The translations under genes and the position numbers were made by a program. From Spinellus fusiger (lineage: Eukaryota > Mucoromycota > Mucoromycetes > Mucorales > Phycomycetaceae), in NCBI GenBank assembly GCA_025094145.1, contig JALLLS010000078.1, positions 100,362 through 164,361 on the forward strand: a stretch of DNA of 64,000 nucleotides, written 5' to 3'. Below the pieces are notes generated by a model that was not told the DNA's origin, ran no database searches, and worked only from the letters and a program-made list of their open reading frames with translations. This document shows positions 38,374 to 50,957 of the stretch, piece after piece. Position 1 is the first letter of the stretch; every line of letters begins with the position of its first letter.

Positions 38374-39338
38374 TATGAGCTAAGATAAATGAGTGAAGTT
38401 GGGAAAGATTTCTACCATAAGAAGTAGCACCAAGAGCCAAACAGGGTAAGCTAAATGTATAGTGTAGTAGATTACCAGAATAATAGATGAAATATTATTG
38501 TTTTTGATACTCTCCTCCATTTGTTATTTCACACACTGCACATACAACTTAACACTCAAATACTCATCAAGATGAGTATATCTGAGCAAGGTAATGTACT
38601 ATTATTAACAAAGAGAAACAATAGGTGATAGAAGCTACCAAAGGCTATTCTTGAGATAAAAAGCTAAGCAGTATCTTCATCTGGGGGTGATATCATTGTA
38701 ACCCACAAGACATTGATTGCATTGTTATTAGGCAAGTAAAGACCCAAGTCAGTCTTAGGTGGTCATCTATACTATCAACACTGTCTAGGGTATACTCCTG
38801 AGCATAGTTATCTATCTCCCAAGGATAAAGCACAAGGCCTTTAGGGTATATATTCTATTGCTATGAGGGTGCTAACTTAGGCAGTGGCTATAGTCATAAT
38901 ATAGTGTTTAAAATATAGAAACAAAAGATGTGTTTGTTAATGTAAGAAGTATATTTCGCAAAGCTTTTGATGTCTAATGAATAGCTAGCTTTTATACCTT
39001 TTCTACTTATCATAATAGTCTATCTAAAAAATACTAAAGTAGTTTCTTCTGGAACACTTGCCAAGTCTTTCCATCACCTCAGCATGTTGAGTGTAAGAGG
39101 CTTCCTAATCTTCAATAATAGTATTATCTATACTATTATAATAAACAATTTCATTCATCAACAATATTCTATTGATAATACAATTTGATAGTGAGGTATA
39201 CTACAAAAGGAAACAAATATTTGGATATCCGTAAACCTTTTGATTTTAAACACAGTTCCATATAAGGGCAAAATCAATATTGACGTAAAAGGAAAAATAT
39301 ACCACCGCTTAAAGGCCAGAAAAATCTCCTGGTGTGTA
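38374..39338 (+). repeat. Dispersed repeat copy A, right part
   Basis: Continuation of copy A after the Tc1 insertion, matching 42257-43041 of copy B. Shared blocks include CACACTGCACATACAACTTAACACTCAA, GTCTAGGGTATACTCCTGAGCATAGTTATCTATCT in shorter runs, and the common end GCTTAAAGGCCAGAAAAATC followed by TCCTGGTGTGTA. A segment near 38930-39110 is absent from copy B. At 38572 a short ATG frame ends exactly at a GTAATG donor, as in copy B. Confidence 0.85.
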
Positions 39339-40108
39339 ATAAAATGAAATTGATACTCATACGCATACTCATACTCCGCTAATTCTAATCACCGAAAATA
39401 TGGTAGGAGATATTTATATTAAAAATACGATTATCTGAATTGTAAATTTATTTAAACATCATATTGCTAATTCTACCCTTAATAGCCACTTCAATAGGAA
39501 TCAGCCATAAAAAGCAAACTGATATTATTTATTCGCTGAAGTAAATCTTTAATATTCTACTATCAATTAAATTTAATAAATGGATTTATAAATAGTATCA
39601 ATAGTTATAATCAATGTAAAGAGAATAAAGTGTTTTATTAAGAATAAGAGAATAGGCATCAACAAAGAATAGTTGATTCTATGTGACTGTAGAATGTAAG
39701 GTGTAAAAGTCTTAGTTTATAGGGTCAAGATATTAAACCCCTTGTTCAATGAATATCTCTGAATGTCTCTACAAGTATATCTATAATTGCATATATTTTA
39801 AGTATAAAGAGTTTTTTTAATGGAGACTATAAAGTAATCATGTTGTTTAAATTGATATTCTCCAATTATTTACTAATTTAGCTCTACTGAGCTACACACC
39901 AGGAGGTCTTTAGGATATAAAAGGAAATAGTCGAAATACAATTGTTTAGAAATGACAGATTTGAAAAGGAGCAAAAATAAATTAAGATGTATTCATGTTA
40001 GTTCTTAAATAAAGATTATGTTGATTTACCTGTAAATATCTGAATCCCGAAGGAAACCACTTTCGATGTGGCGATATATGATATGAATACAAATAAGAAT
40101 ATCTATTC
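39339..40108. other. AT-rich spacer between repeat A and Fanzor remnant
   Basis: No gene recognised. Because it lies just 3' of the Fanzor remnant on the minus strand, it is the place where a guide-RNA (omega RNA) and an element end would be expected, but I see no terminal repeat or obvious structured RNA by eye. Confidence 0.5.
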
Positions 40109-40649
40109 TTATGTGACTGTATAGATACCCTTTGATGCATTCACATCTCTGTTCTAAACAATTCCGCAACTCTGGCAAGCGCGGATATTGTTGAAATTCA
40201 CTAATACCTCAGTGAGGATATTTGTGTTGCAAGTATGGCAGATCTTGAGAACAAAAAAAGAAAACAAAACAGAGTAACTGTTAAAAGAGCTTTTCATATT
40301 GGGTAAGAGGTCAATCATGCTTACCCTCGATGTAAAGAACTCATCGACATCAACCAGAAGAAGATCACCACTCTTTTGTCTCTTTTTCAATGATTGATAT
40401 AATATTTTTGTCAAACCAACACGATGACCTTTAAATTTGGCAGCATCTTTTACCTTTATTCCTGTGCCATAAGCAATTACAGGCAGCTTGGTAGGAGCAT
40501 ACTTCAATCCTTTTAGGTGCCAATACCCCTTTTCAATAATAAAATAATAGTAAAAACAATTAGTTCGAGATGTATTAGTGTACTCTCTATGTATGTCGTA
40601 TTACCCTTGCACTGGCACCTTTTTGCCTTTGTAATGGATTCACTGGGTT
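40109..40649 (-). pseudogene. Fanzor / TnpB-like RNA-guided nuclease remnant (C-terminal half)
   Basis: On the minus strand, three exon-like blocks join in phase. The first has NPVNPLQRQKGASAR (about 40649-40605). The second has GYWHLKGLKYAPTKLPVIAYG, then GTGIKVKDAAKFKG and VDVDEFFTSR (about 40531-40326). The third has ICHTCN, RACQSCGIV, a TAG stop, then NRDVNASKGI (about 40240-40109). The pattern is the C-terminal half of TnpB/Fanzor proteins: a beta-strand block ending in a DE-TS motif, a four-Cys zinc ribbon, and the RuvC-III NRDxNAxKN-like motif with its Asp. The stop at 40154-40156 sits where Trp is usual, so a TGG-to-TAG change is likely. No N-terminal half was recognised. Intact Fanzors act as RNA-guided DNA endonucleases carried by transposons; this copy should be dead. 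It lies between the two copies of the dispersed repeat. Confidence 0.75.
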
Positions 40650-41903
40650 TATTAAAATAAAAAAATATACAATAGAAACTGACTAACATGTCAGACACAA
40701 TAAACATACATAGACACTCACCAGATCACAACTGTTGGCTTATATGCCAGACAAAGGCAAACAAAATAAAGAGAGTAGAAGATATGGAGAAAAACAGACA
40801 GTGTGGTTGGCAGGTATTTATATCCGAACAGAAGAGAACAAAACTAAATTTCACAAGTCATTTGCTTAATCAGAACTACCAAAGTAATGCAGACTACAAC
40901 AACATTTTAGAAAGAAAAAGAATTGCTTAAAGAACAGTTGCCCAGTTGCTCATTGTGCTCAAATCGTGTGTTGTGTTCTTGTTCATGTACCCTCTTTGAT
41001 TTCCCTAGACTAGCCTTTGTACTAATACTCTATTTCTTTGTCCCTGATAGAGACCGAACCACTACAGACTCATCTCTCTAGTGGTCCTGTTGATAACCAC
41101 AGTGCCCTTTATTACAGAATAAAGGATATATTTTACAAAGTTACATAGTATAGATCTTGAGGCTACTTATATACATATCTTTTTAAGCTATAAGGATCAA
41201 AGCTATACGATAATAACATCTCAGTAAATTCAGAGATGAATTCCCTCCTCTTGTCCTATGTATGTTTCAAGGGAAGAGAGAAACCTTATTTACAATAAAA
41301 TCACTGTGGAATTCTATGGCCTTGAAATACAAAACTAAAATTATACACACTGTAGGATAGGACAGCCACCCTTCCCAGTCTGCTTGGATGTTCTATGAAG
41401 ACCATAGCTATTGCTTGAGTATTGCTTGAGAACAGCAAATTAGACAAACTCATAGTAAAAAAAAAAGAAATAGAAAATTAGTATAAAAAGTGTAGTCATC
41501 TACATCTTTAATAAAATAGACTTTGATCCAAACAGCTTCCTAGAGTATAAACAAGATAGGATTTAGGGACTTGAGCAACTGACTGTTTTTTTTCTCGACT
41601 TGTTTTCTTTCTTTATCTCCACATTGGTGCCATTATTATTACAACTACCAGTTTGCCTTCTGTCAGCCCATATCCTTCTCTTTTCTGTCAATCTCCGTAT
41701 GAGTAAGCAGCCTTAAGAGGTCCTGTGTGTCTTGTTTTATAGTAACAGAATATTTCTGGGATATATAAAGAAACATACGAACAATAAAGTCATGTTATTT
41801 CTTTGGTTGGTTAATGTGTTTGAAAAGAACCTTCTCACTGTCTGTCTGTCTTGGCATTGACTATGGACTGTGTAATTAAACACTATAAAGTTGGATAAAA
41901 GGA
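40650..41903. other. Spacer between Fanzor remnant and repeat B
   Basis: No intact gene was recognised. Sequence just upstream of the Fanzor block may be decayed N-terminal coding DNA. Positions 41814-41890 resemble the DNA flanking solo LTR copy 1 (30823-30858 joined to 31353-31430). Confidence 0.45.
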
Positions 41904-43041
41904 AGAAGCAAACCTGACATTGTAACTCAATCACTGTATTTAATGTTTAACATGTGTTAACTATAAGCCCATAGTATTTGCAACATAACACTGCTTAAGA
42001 AAAATGTATTATAAGACACACACATAATTAACTTTAGTGGTCATTGTCCATAAAATAGAACTAAGCTTACTTATATTAAGAGCATTATAGCCATTCATTG
42101 ACTCAATATTCATAATCACTTCAACAACTATCTTATTGTAACTGTTATTAACAATAGTACTTAATGATAACAGGGTATTGTTTCTAATACTGTCTCTTAG
42201 GTCCAAGACAAATAGAGTGTGAATTGTTTGACTTAATTGTAGGAAAGTAAAGGCTAAAGTGATACCTCACCAGAATGAAAATATTTTCTATTCTCTGGTC
42301 TGTTATTATTCTGTTATTTCTCACACTGCACATACAACTTAACACTCAAGTACTCGCCAAGATGAACATAACTAAGCAAGGTAATGTGCCATTATTAACA
42401 AAGAGAAACAATAGAAAGAATTTGTAAACAATACCAAGGACTATTCTAGTGATAAAAAGGTAAGCAGTGTCTTCATCTGGGCTTGAGTTCAATGTAATTC
42501 ACAAGACATTGTACTGACTCTTCTTCTAATAGATGATATATGACTCATTATTCTCAAGACAAGTATTAATTACAAGGTAAGCATACTATCTCTCTTATTG
42601 AATTATTACTAATAAACCCTTCTGTTATTAGATAAGTTAAGACTCTTTCTCAAGTCAGTCTTAGGTGGTCTTTTTCCTTCTATACTGTCTAAGGTGTCTA
42701 GGCTGTCTAGGGTATACTCCTGAGCATAGTTATCTATCTTCCAATATTAAAGCATAAGGCTTCTAGGGTATAGATTCTATTATTATGAGGGAATGCACTT
42801 GGGCAGTAGCTATAGTCATACTATAGTATTAGCTATACTATTACAATAAACAATTTTATTCATAAACAATATTTTTATTGATAATATAATTTGATATTGA
42901 GGTATTCCATAAAAGGTAAGAAAATTTTGGATACTCGGAAACCTTTGATTTCAAGTACAGTTCCATAAAAGGCAGGAAAATTCCAGTTTTAAAAGGCGAA
43001 GATATCATCGCTTAAAGGCCAGAAAAATCTCCTGGTGTGTA
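41904..43041 (+). repeat. Dispersed repeat copy B
   Basis: Uninterrupted 1.14-kb relative of copy A (36664-37028 plus 38374-39338), in the same orientation. It lacks the Tc1 element and about 180 bases of A near 38930-39110, but has an extra segment at about 42508-42625 that begins after CTAATAG and contains AAG followed by GTAAGC. An ATG frame of 19 bases at 42362-42380 ends in AAG|GTAATG, as in copy A. The nature of the repeat is unknown: no terminal inverted repeats or LTR-type ends were seen. Confidence 0.85.
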
Positions 43042-43667
43042 GGTATAATATTGTCATGCAAGACAGGGCAAGTTGTACTCTATTGTTTATGCTCCAAAAG
43101 ACTTAAGATTAAAATTCAGATAAGAGAACTGAGGTGAGCTTCTCCCATTCAGGTAAAATACTTAAATATTAACAATAAGAAAAGTTAAAATAAGCCATTG
43201 CCAATTCATTAGGCTAAAAATAACCAACCCACCCATAGTTTTATTTACTTATCAAATGTAGAATGAATTAAGATAGATAGATAGATAGATAGATAGTATA
43301 TATACAAATACAGATGTAAATGTAAATAAAAGTCAAGAGTCAAATAAGTGTATACCAAGAATCTATTTTATGACTGATGTTACCCATACTATAGGCCTCA
43401 GTAATCTATTTTACTATCTCCAGAGAATACTCTATTATCTAATGCAACTAAACTGTAGTTCTTCTGATATAGTACAGTTTTATTTGATATTGATTAGTTA
43501 TTCTCCATTCTCTTCTATCTTTTCTTTATTCTCTATTATTTGTTATTTGTTATTTGTTCATTGGCTTATTATTTACTCAATCCTACTCTATTATCTATAT
43601 TAATATTATATATTCTATTGGATGTTCTATTATTATCCATGCTTTTATCTATTATTTCATTTCAGTC
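43042..43667. other. BLM10 upstream region
   Basis: AT-rich, with a GATA tetranucleotide array at 43273-43297 and a pyrimidine-rich tract rising towards the BLM10 ATG. No gene recognised. Confidence 0.55.
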
Positions 43668-46600
43668 ATGAGCCCTGAAATGGTGACAAATCAAGTTGTA
43701 CGCGTCATTGACAAGAACAAAAGAAAGAGAAAAAGCGGAGTGCCACCTATAAAGAGGATAAAGCTTTGCTATTTTTTAACTTGCACGTTTACAGCCTTTG
43801 TCTTCACAGTGCCCTTCTATGCAAGATATACAAACACATAATGAAAGTGGGGCTAAAAAGACCATACCACAGTCAGTACTTGACGACGACAGCCAACACA
43901 CAATGCACTACAGTCAGTGCCTGCCTTACGCCAACCAACTTGATGGAGAAGCCCAAGAGTGGCTAGACACCATTTGTACACATCTCGTCATCTCCATCAA
44001 GGCTCAGGACTACCAGTCTGGTGCTGCGATGTGGACAAAGCGCCTGAAAAGGTAATACTCTTAGGATCGTGGCGATCATATTTAAGCAAAAGGTGTTTTT
44101 TTATGGTAGTTATCTGGACATGAAGCACGCCCTACCTCGACACACTCGGGCTCAACTAGCAAAAATCATGTTTGAATTAGTAGTAGCACATGGTATGGAT
44201 ACTGCCCTAGTTGAATTATGGGCCAGTGTCTGCCTGCGGTTAATCAAGTAAGACCTCACTAGAGTATATTAAAAGAAAGAAAAAATAACAGATTGGCTAA
44301 CCATTGCTTTAGAAAAACAAAGCATCTAGGCTCACAGGACTTATCTTTGCCTTGGAGAGCACTATATGAAAAGATAAAAAGTTCTGTAAGCAGAAAGTCT
44401 AGAGAACCAGTACTGTTATCAGAATCGTAAGTGGCAAGTGGCTCTGTAGGATGTCATGGACACCTTTTCATTCTCCTTATTGTAGAAAACACATGGATTC
44501 TGTAGTACGTCTTGTTGAAAAGTGCCAGCGTTTCTTTGAGCCTTGTGCTGCAAGAGAAATCCTCGAGGAGTTTTTACCACACTTCACTACACATTCAGTA
44601 GCAGATGCTATTCAGGCCCAGGGATACATTGCCTTGTTTCTTCCTGTGGCTATACAAAGACATTCTATTACCAATGAATATCTTAATACTACTGCAATGT
44701 CACCAAAAGAGTATCTTCCAACCCTCTTCTCCATGTGGTCCATCTTTACATGTTCCTTGACCTATGATACACAATTCACGGATTTAGTATCAAGAATTGC
44801 TGAACACAATATCACCAAAGGAGAGAATGACATTGGGCTCTTTACAAAACAGCAGGTCCAGACTGTATTTACTGTTTGCCTACGCATGATGAATCTTCCT
44901 GTAGGGAGCCACGTTGATGGCAACCCCAATAGTGCGGGTAGTGGATCCACTGGCTACAAGAATGATGCTATGAAAATAGACATGAAGGCTAACAATTCAT
45001 TGTTTATCCGAAGAAAACTAGTAGGTTGTACATAATGGAATGGGGCTAATATGTCTACCTTTAGGATAAACTCAAGCCATTATCACGCTTTATTGTTTAT
45101 ACCATGTTACCAGAAACACAGCCCGATGGAACAGAGACTTCATTTACACTTTCATGTCTTGGTAATCTGATTCAAGCCAGTGAACTCTACTTCCATCCTT
45201 CGAATCACGGACATTGGTCATATCAACTTTCTTTCTTTATTTGTTATCTGGCACATGAGTTTGTGAAGCGTTGGAAAGAAGGTATGTAGAAAGAGAGAAA
45301 AAATATCCATTTTCTTTTCTTTTTTTCTTTTCTTTTTTCTTTTTTCTTGAATTCTATAGACCATGGATCTAACAGTGTGTCTATAGAGCAAGAGCAAGAC
45401 TGCAAGACACCCATGGAGTGTAGATTTACACCACACATGCGCAAGACATTTGTTTTGCTACTTAGACCTGTTATCTATTTGAGTCTATTTGGAAAAGACC
45501 AGTACATTGTATTGGCTAGTCAGGCAGCAATTACTTCTCTTTCTTGGCTTGAACCTGATCTTGTTTTCCCTGGTCTGTTTGAGCGTATCTATCCTTCTTT
45601 AGAGACACTGACAGAGGTACGTAGACCTGCATCACCACATCACCTTATCTCTACTACTAGACACATCGTACCTCGGGTGCTCTTAGCATTCTATCTGAAA
45701 TTGCACTTCCTATGCTCACTCGAGATCACTATCCAGCTGGTGGAAAACATCTTTTACCCTTACTTCACCTTGCCATTCCTGGTATTGATTTGAATGACCC
45801 AATGAAGACCATGGGCGCTCTTATGTTTATCACCAACGCCCTTATGACTGTCCCAGTGTTTGACCTGATAGAAGGTGGTTCATACCATCACCCCTCTATG
45901 GACAGCCAGATGCTATGTGATGATATGCAACCAGGCAAATACGAAACTACTCAACTACCTCGAGAGGTAGAAGATCAACTTTGCAGAACCACCACAGGTG
46001 AATTTGAAGAATGGCTTGCCAAGTTCTTGAGAAGAGTCTTTACTATTTTTGAAAACCTGCCTCAACATGACAGAAAGAAACAAGGAGGTGCAACAGAGAC
46101 AGGCATTGTCCATATGCTTCTGCGTACTTGTGATATTGTGTTTGGACAATTATCAGACACTCTCTATGATCTGGCTCTCAAGATGGTCCTTGAGTTTGTC
46201 AATGATCAAGTCTACCCTAATGCTATTCGTGCTACTGGATTATTGTGTGATTCCATTGCAAGTGTAAATGTCAAAAAAGCATCCAAACACTTCATTCCCC
46301 TTTGCATTTCAAACATTAGATCAGAGCTTGCTTACAATGCTTCTTCTACCATCACCAATTCTGCTTCTTCTCCTCTTATTCCATCGGATGCCACCTTTCA
46401 TTGGTACCAAAACATCCTTTTCTCAGTTGTTTCTACCATGGGGACAGAGGCCCTTGTTTACAAGACAGATCTTTTTGCCATTGCAGGAGAGATGGTCTCT
46501 GCCTGTCGTAGTCGTCGAGGTATTATGTGGACAGGAAAGTTCTTGAGAAATCTTCTTCGGGGTCTTCTTCAGACCTATCCCAAAGATTATAGAAGTCTGA

Positions 46601-49600
46601 CCCCTACAGAATGGAATACAAAGGGTAAGGGCTCTTGTTTTATTACTATTACTATTATTACTATTATTACTATTATTATTTTATCTGAACAGCACAAGGT
46701 CTAAGCCCTATATTTAGAACTTATGGATTCATCTCACTTGCTATGGGGTAAGCTCGGAGATCCCAAGAACCTTCAAGTGGACTGGCATACTCCCAACAAT
46801 GAAGAAATAGACATGGCCATGGAAGTATTGGACACTTTCCTTGTACCTAGTTTGGTGAGATTGAAGGTGTTGATGGAGGAAGATGTCTCTGTAAAAATAA
46901 GCAGTGCACATCAATTGACAAACGAGTTTTGTCGACATTTGGCGTTGATCCGTAACTGTATTATGGGAAGCTGCACCATGGTAAAAGACGATGGTGTAGA
47001 TGAGCAGACAGTGAGCAATATCAGTGAAAGGTAATGTAATGTACTTTACTATTATTATTATTATTATAATAGATCCACTCAATGGTCATCTTTAGTGATG
47101 AAGAGTCTATGTACTGCAAAACAAAGAAATTGGTGGCTGGCTATGCGTTGACAGATCCTAACGATTCTCGTACGAAAAAGGCAGAGGGAATTCGCAAGTC
47201 TACGGGAGAAGCAATGCACCAGGTCGCCATGTACTTCAAGGCTCACCGTGAAGATGATATTGAGAGTATAAAGATTTTTATCAAAATTACAAGAGCCTTT
47301 TTATCAGAACGTGGTGTTGAGAAGGGATTCTATGAAAGAAGCAAGACAGGCTACAACTATGCAAAGAGGCTTTCCAATGCTCAATTGAAACAAAAGAGCT
47401 ATCCTCGAAATTTACTAGGTAAACTATAAAACATGGAGGAATAACGAATTAGTAGTAAGACATTTTTTTATAGTTCATAGAGCCTACAACCACCACCTGC
47501 TTCGTCTTCGTCAGAACTGCCAAGGAAGAGCCCGAACAGAACTTCATGACCATTTGTTCCAAGATATTCTGGACTTGTCATTAAGTTCTTATCCTGACAT
47601 TAGAACGTAAGATGGAGAAAGAAAACAAGATAAAAAAAAGGTATCTTATCGTTTCTATAGTATGAGTCAGAGTGCCCTCAGTACCGCTGCTCGACATTTC
47701 GTTGGTGTAAAGTACATGATCCTTCCTACTGTTCTGGATGCCTTACAGAAAAAGGAAGTTGGTAAGGACAAACAATAAGAAAAAATATAAGAAAACAAAG
47801 GGTACCAAGTGATTTATTTTTATTATTTTAGTGGATACATTGACCCACTCACATCGTATGAAGGGATCTCTTTACTTGTTAACCCACAAACCTCTTTTAA
47901 TGATCTGTTTACGTGATTGGAACTTTGTTACTATGTTTGTGCTGGCAATTTGTAGAGCACAGCATGAGGATAAGGTAAACACGCATCCTAGTCGATAAGA
48001 AATAGTAGAAGGAGAAGATAAAGAGACAGAATATATACTAACACTTATCTTTACTGTGAATACCAAAGCTATCTATTCAAGAACTTATCCGAAGAGTATT
48101 TGTAGACTATGTCTCTAATTACAATACTTTCTCTTTCCGATCTATTGTCTCTGATGATATTCACTCTTCTTTGGACACCCTCTGTTCTTCAGAAGACATC
48201 AAAGAAAAGACGACTGTATTAACAGCCAAAGTGTTTAAGAAACAAGCCCTTCAAGTCAGATCTTATCATGAGCTGATGGCTTCTTTGCTGGAGATTATGA
48301 ATGATCCCAAGGTTCATTGGCGATATGCCACTATGGCTGCCAATTTCCTTGAACTCTTTTTGAGACCTGACATGGCACCTACTGTTGGATTGGCAGCTTT
48401 TGCTAACCAGTGTACTTTGTCTGAACTTCCTCCCCTCCGCCGTATCGGTGTAGGAGCAACCATACAAATGCTACTTTACATCAAACAAAGATCATTGGCT
48501 CAAGGTGATGATGATTTATTGATCAGGCGAAAGACCCGCCATCCATTGAAGAGAGAACAAGCAGTAGGAAATAACGGCATCAATACAACGCAACAGCTAT
48601 TAGAAGCATCATGCCAAACCATTGTAGCAGACACAGCAGCACAAAGGTATGTAGAATAAAGAGAGAGAGAGAACAGTTGGCAATGGATAGGGACAGATTA
48701 ACATTACATTGGCTCTCTAGTCTTCTTGTAGACAAGACAGCCACAGGATGGTATGTCTGGGGAAAGACCTACACTGCTTATGAAATATGCACAGACGAAG
48801 CACAACTTCCTAGTGTAGAAGACAAGAGTCAGGCAGCCTATGAGGAATTGAAAAAGGCATTTGTCTCAAAAGAATACTGGACAAAGATGTCTGGATATCT
48901 CTCTCAAGAAACAAGTCAGACCCAAGAAGATGTCTTTTCCTTGTCGCATGCACGCCTCTTCACTAGTATTTTCCAAGCCTACCGTGAAGCCCCCTTGGAG
49001 GCTGCCAAAGAAACCCTAGAATCCCTTTGTTGTTCCTTTGACCAAAAGAACCAACAGCGTGCAGCAGCAGAAGTCTTGGCGGGTCTTATTCGTGGCATGA
49101 AGCACTGGCCAGTGGCTGAACTAACAAAGACATGGGCATGGCTTTTTCCTCTTCTGCAAAAGACATTTGCAAGCATTACACCTGACTCCCTGACTTACTG
49201 GGAGAGTTTTGTCAAGTTCTGTGCAGTAAGTAGCTATGTAGACTATAACTGCTCACTTGTTTTTGTTACTCTAGACAAACCGTGATCCAAGACGCATTCG
49301 ACCCTTGATAGATTTGATTCTTCGGGCAGACTTTGATCCCACGTCAGATGCTGCCTTTTCAGAATCCACCAAGCTACTGTTAGTCTGTAAGCTGATGACT
49401 TGCTTAAGATGGCGTCTTCTTCCTCTATGTGGTTCACTGCTGGATACTTATCTGGATCATTTGCAACATCCTTATAAGCAAGTGCGAGAGGTCCTGGGTG
49501 GAAATATCAACGAGCTCTTACAGATCCAGTGGGTGCCCGCATTGCCTTGTGTGGAGGCTCTTTTGTCTCTGAATGCTAGAGATGGAAGAGATGGCACTGA

Positions 49601-50812
49601 CAATGTACCCACTTCTTTGTCTGAACAAGGCCAAGACAAGCGTATCCAACAAGTCATCACCCACCTAGACACATGGCTTGTGGAGGCAAAGACAGATACA
49701 TCAACACATTATGTAAATGCAAGTAAAACAGGTAATCTTCTGCTACTGTTGTTGTTGTTTAGAGGCAAATCTATTGACCAAAAAAAGAACAGTTCTTTGC
49801 TGGCTGTATGAAGCATTGAAGCAGTGGCGTGTGGCAGGGACATTGCCTTGTCTTTTGTCTTTTCTCCCTCGTCTCTTTTATATGCAAGAAGTGAATGATG
49901 ACCAGGACTTACAACACATGACCACGAGTGTTCTTCATCGAATAGTCCAAGTCTCTTATCCTCTCTCTATGGTTCTGCCTATCATTGATCAATTCATGGT
50001 GATTCTCAAGACATCTCCCAACTGGCATAGCAAAGTGCGTGCTTTACCTGCTCTCCAGATCTTTTTCTTTAAGCACTTGTTCTCCATGACCCATGATCAG
50101 ATCCTTTCTATTATGCAGGTAGTGAGTGAGATGCTGCTGGATCCACAGATTGAGGTAAATGCATAGTCTCTACTGTAGTCTCTACTATGGTCTCTACTGT
50201 AGTCTTCTTGGACCTTGTGATTCACCGGAGTTTTATAGGTACGCCAAATGGCAGCAGTGACGCTTGGTGGACTTGTGCGGTGTTCACAAAGAGAAGCCAT
50301 TGCCTCTCTACGCCAACACTTTTCTACTCTTCTGGAGACACATCTTCCCAAGAGAAAGAGGGATGCTGTGACTGGCAAGGCCATTGTTCCTGTTGGATTC
50401 GACACTGCCATGCTAAGGAAGCATGCGGGTGCTCTTGGTCTGTCCTGTCTAGTGAATGCATTTCCATATGAAGTTCCGCCTTGGATGCCGTCTATTCTTT
50501 GTGAGTTGGCGGGGTGTATCTCTGACCCAGCAGAGATTCAGGTAGGCTCCATTTAGTGTTACACTTTATGGAAGGTGTTTCCCTTTTTTTTTTACTCCTT
50601 CATTTCCTCACCATCTTTTTCTTTCTCCTATCTCATTCCGTTTCCATACCAACTAATGAAAATAATATAACCTATAGGCCACTGTACGCAAGACCTTTTC
50701 TGACTTTAGAAGAACGCACTCGGATGCATGGCATGAAGATATGACCAAATTTACCCAAGACCAACTCTCCCTTCTTAGTGATATGTTGATTTCGCCTTCC
50801 TATTATGCTTAG
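43668..50812 (+). CDS. BLM10: Proteasome activator BLM10 / PA200 (PSME4)
   Basis: Large HEAT-like solenoid that caps the 20S proteasome without ATP and opens its gate. Exons: 43668-43739, 43795-44051, 44110-44247, 44313-44426, 44486-45020, 45065-45281, 45360-45616, 45661-46624, 46718-47030, 47096-47418, 47474-47606, 47661-47761, 47832-47974, 48069-48646, 48691-49225, 49275-49731, 49763-50154, 50239-50541, 50678-50812. The sum is 5967 nt, 1988 aa, between human PSME4 (1843) and yeast Blm10 (2143). Recognisable blocks: [18 protein letters not shown] near the start, [13 protein letters not shown] followed by [20 protein letters not shown], and a C-terminal [15 protein letters not shown]. The protein ends SPSYYA, the penultimate-Tyr tail (HbYX-like) that inserts between alpha subunits. 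Least certain is exon 1, because its donor GTGCCA is weak. The next gene starts 146 bases downstream on the same strand. Confidence 0.93.
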
Positions 50813-50826
50813 ATTATGCAAAAAGA

Positions 50827-50832
50827 AATAAA
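50827..50832 (+). promoter_or_regulatory. AATAAA polyadenylation signal after BLM10
   Basis: Canonical hexamer 15 bases past the BLM10 stop and 126 bases before the ATG of the SR-protein gene, implying a very short BLM10 3' UTR. Confidence 0.5.
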
Positions 50833-50957
50833 TTTGACCCCACCCTTCTTCGTGCTTTCTGTGTGACTGTGCGTGGCTGAGTCGCCGGGGCAGAAATCCA
50901 TCGTAGCGTAGCCAAACAAAGGCGACAAGGGTTCCAAAGTTCCTTTTTGTCTTGATC

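Noticed and set aside
40688..40930. Plus-strand 80-codon ORF upstream of the Fanzor remnant
   Set aside because: Overlaps on the antisense side of the probable Fanzor N-terminal decay zone and has no family features.
46682..46717. Earlier acceptor for BLM10 exon 9 (AG at 46691-46692)
   Set aside because: It keeps the frame for a while but runs into a stop at TAA near 46748 and loses the conserved WGKL...NLQVDWH block. The AG at 46716-46717 restores it.
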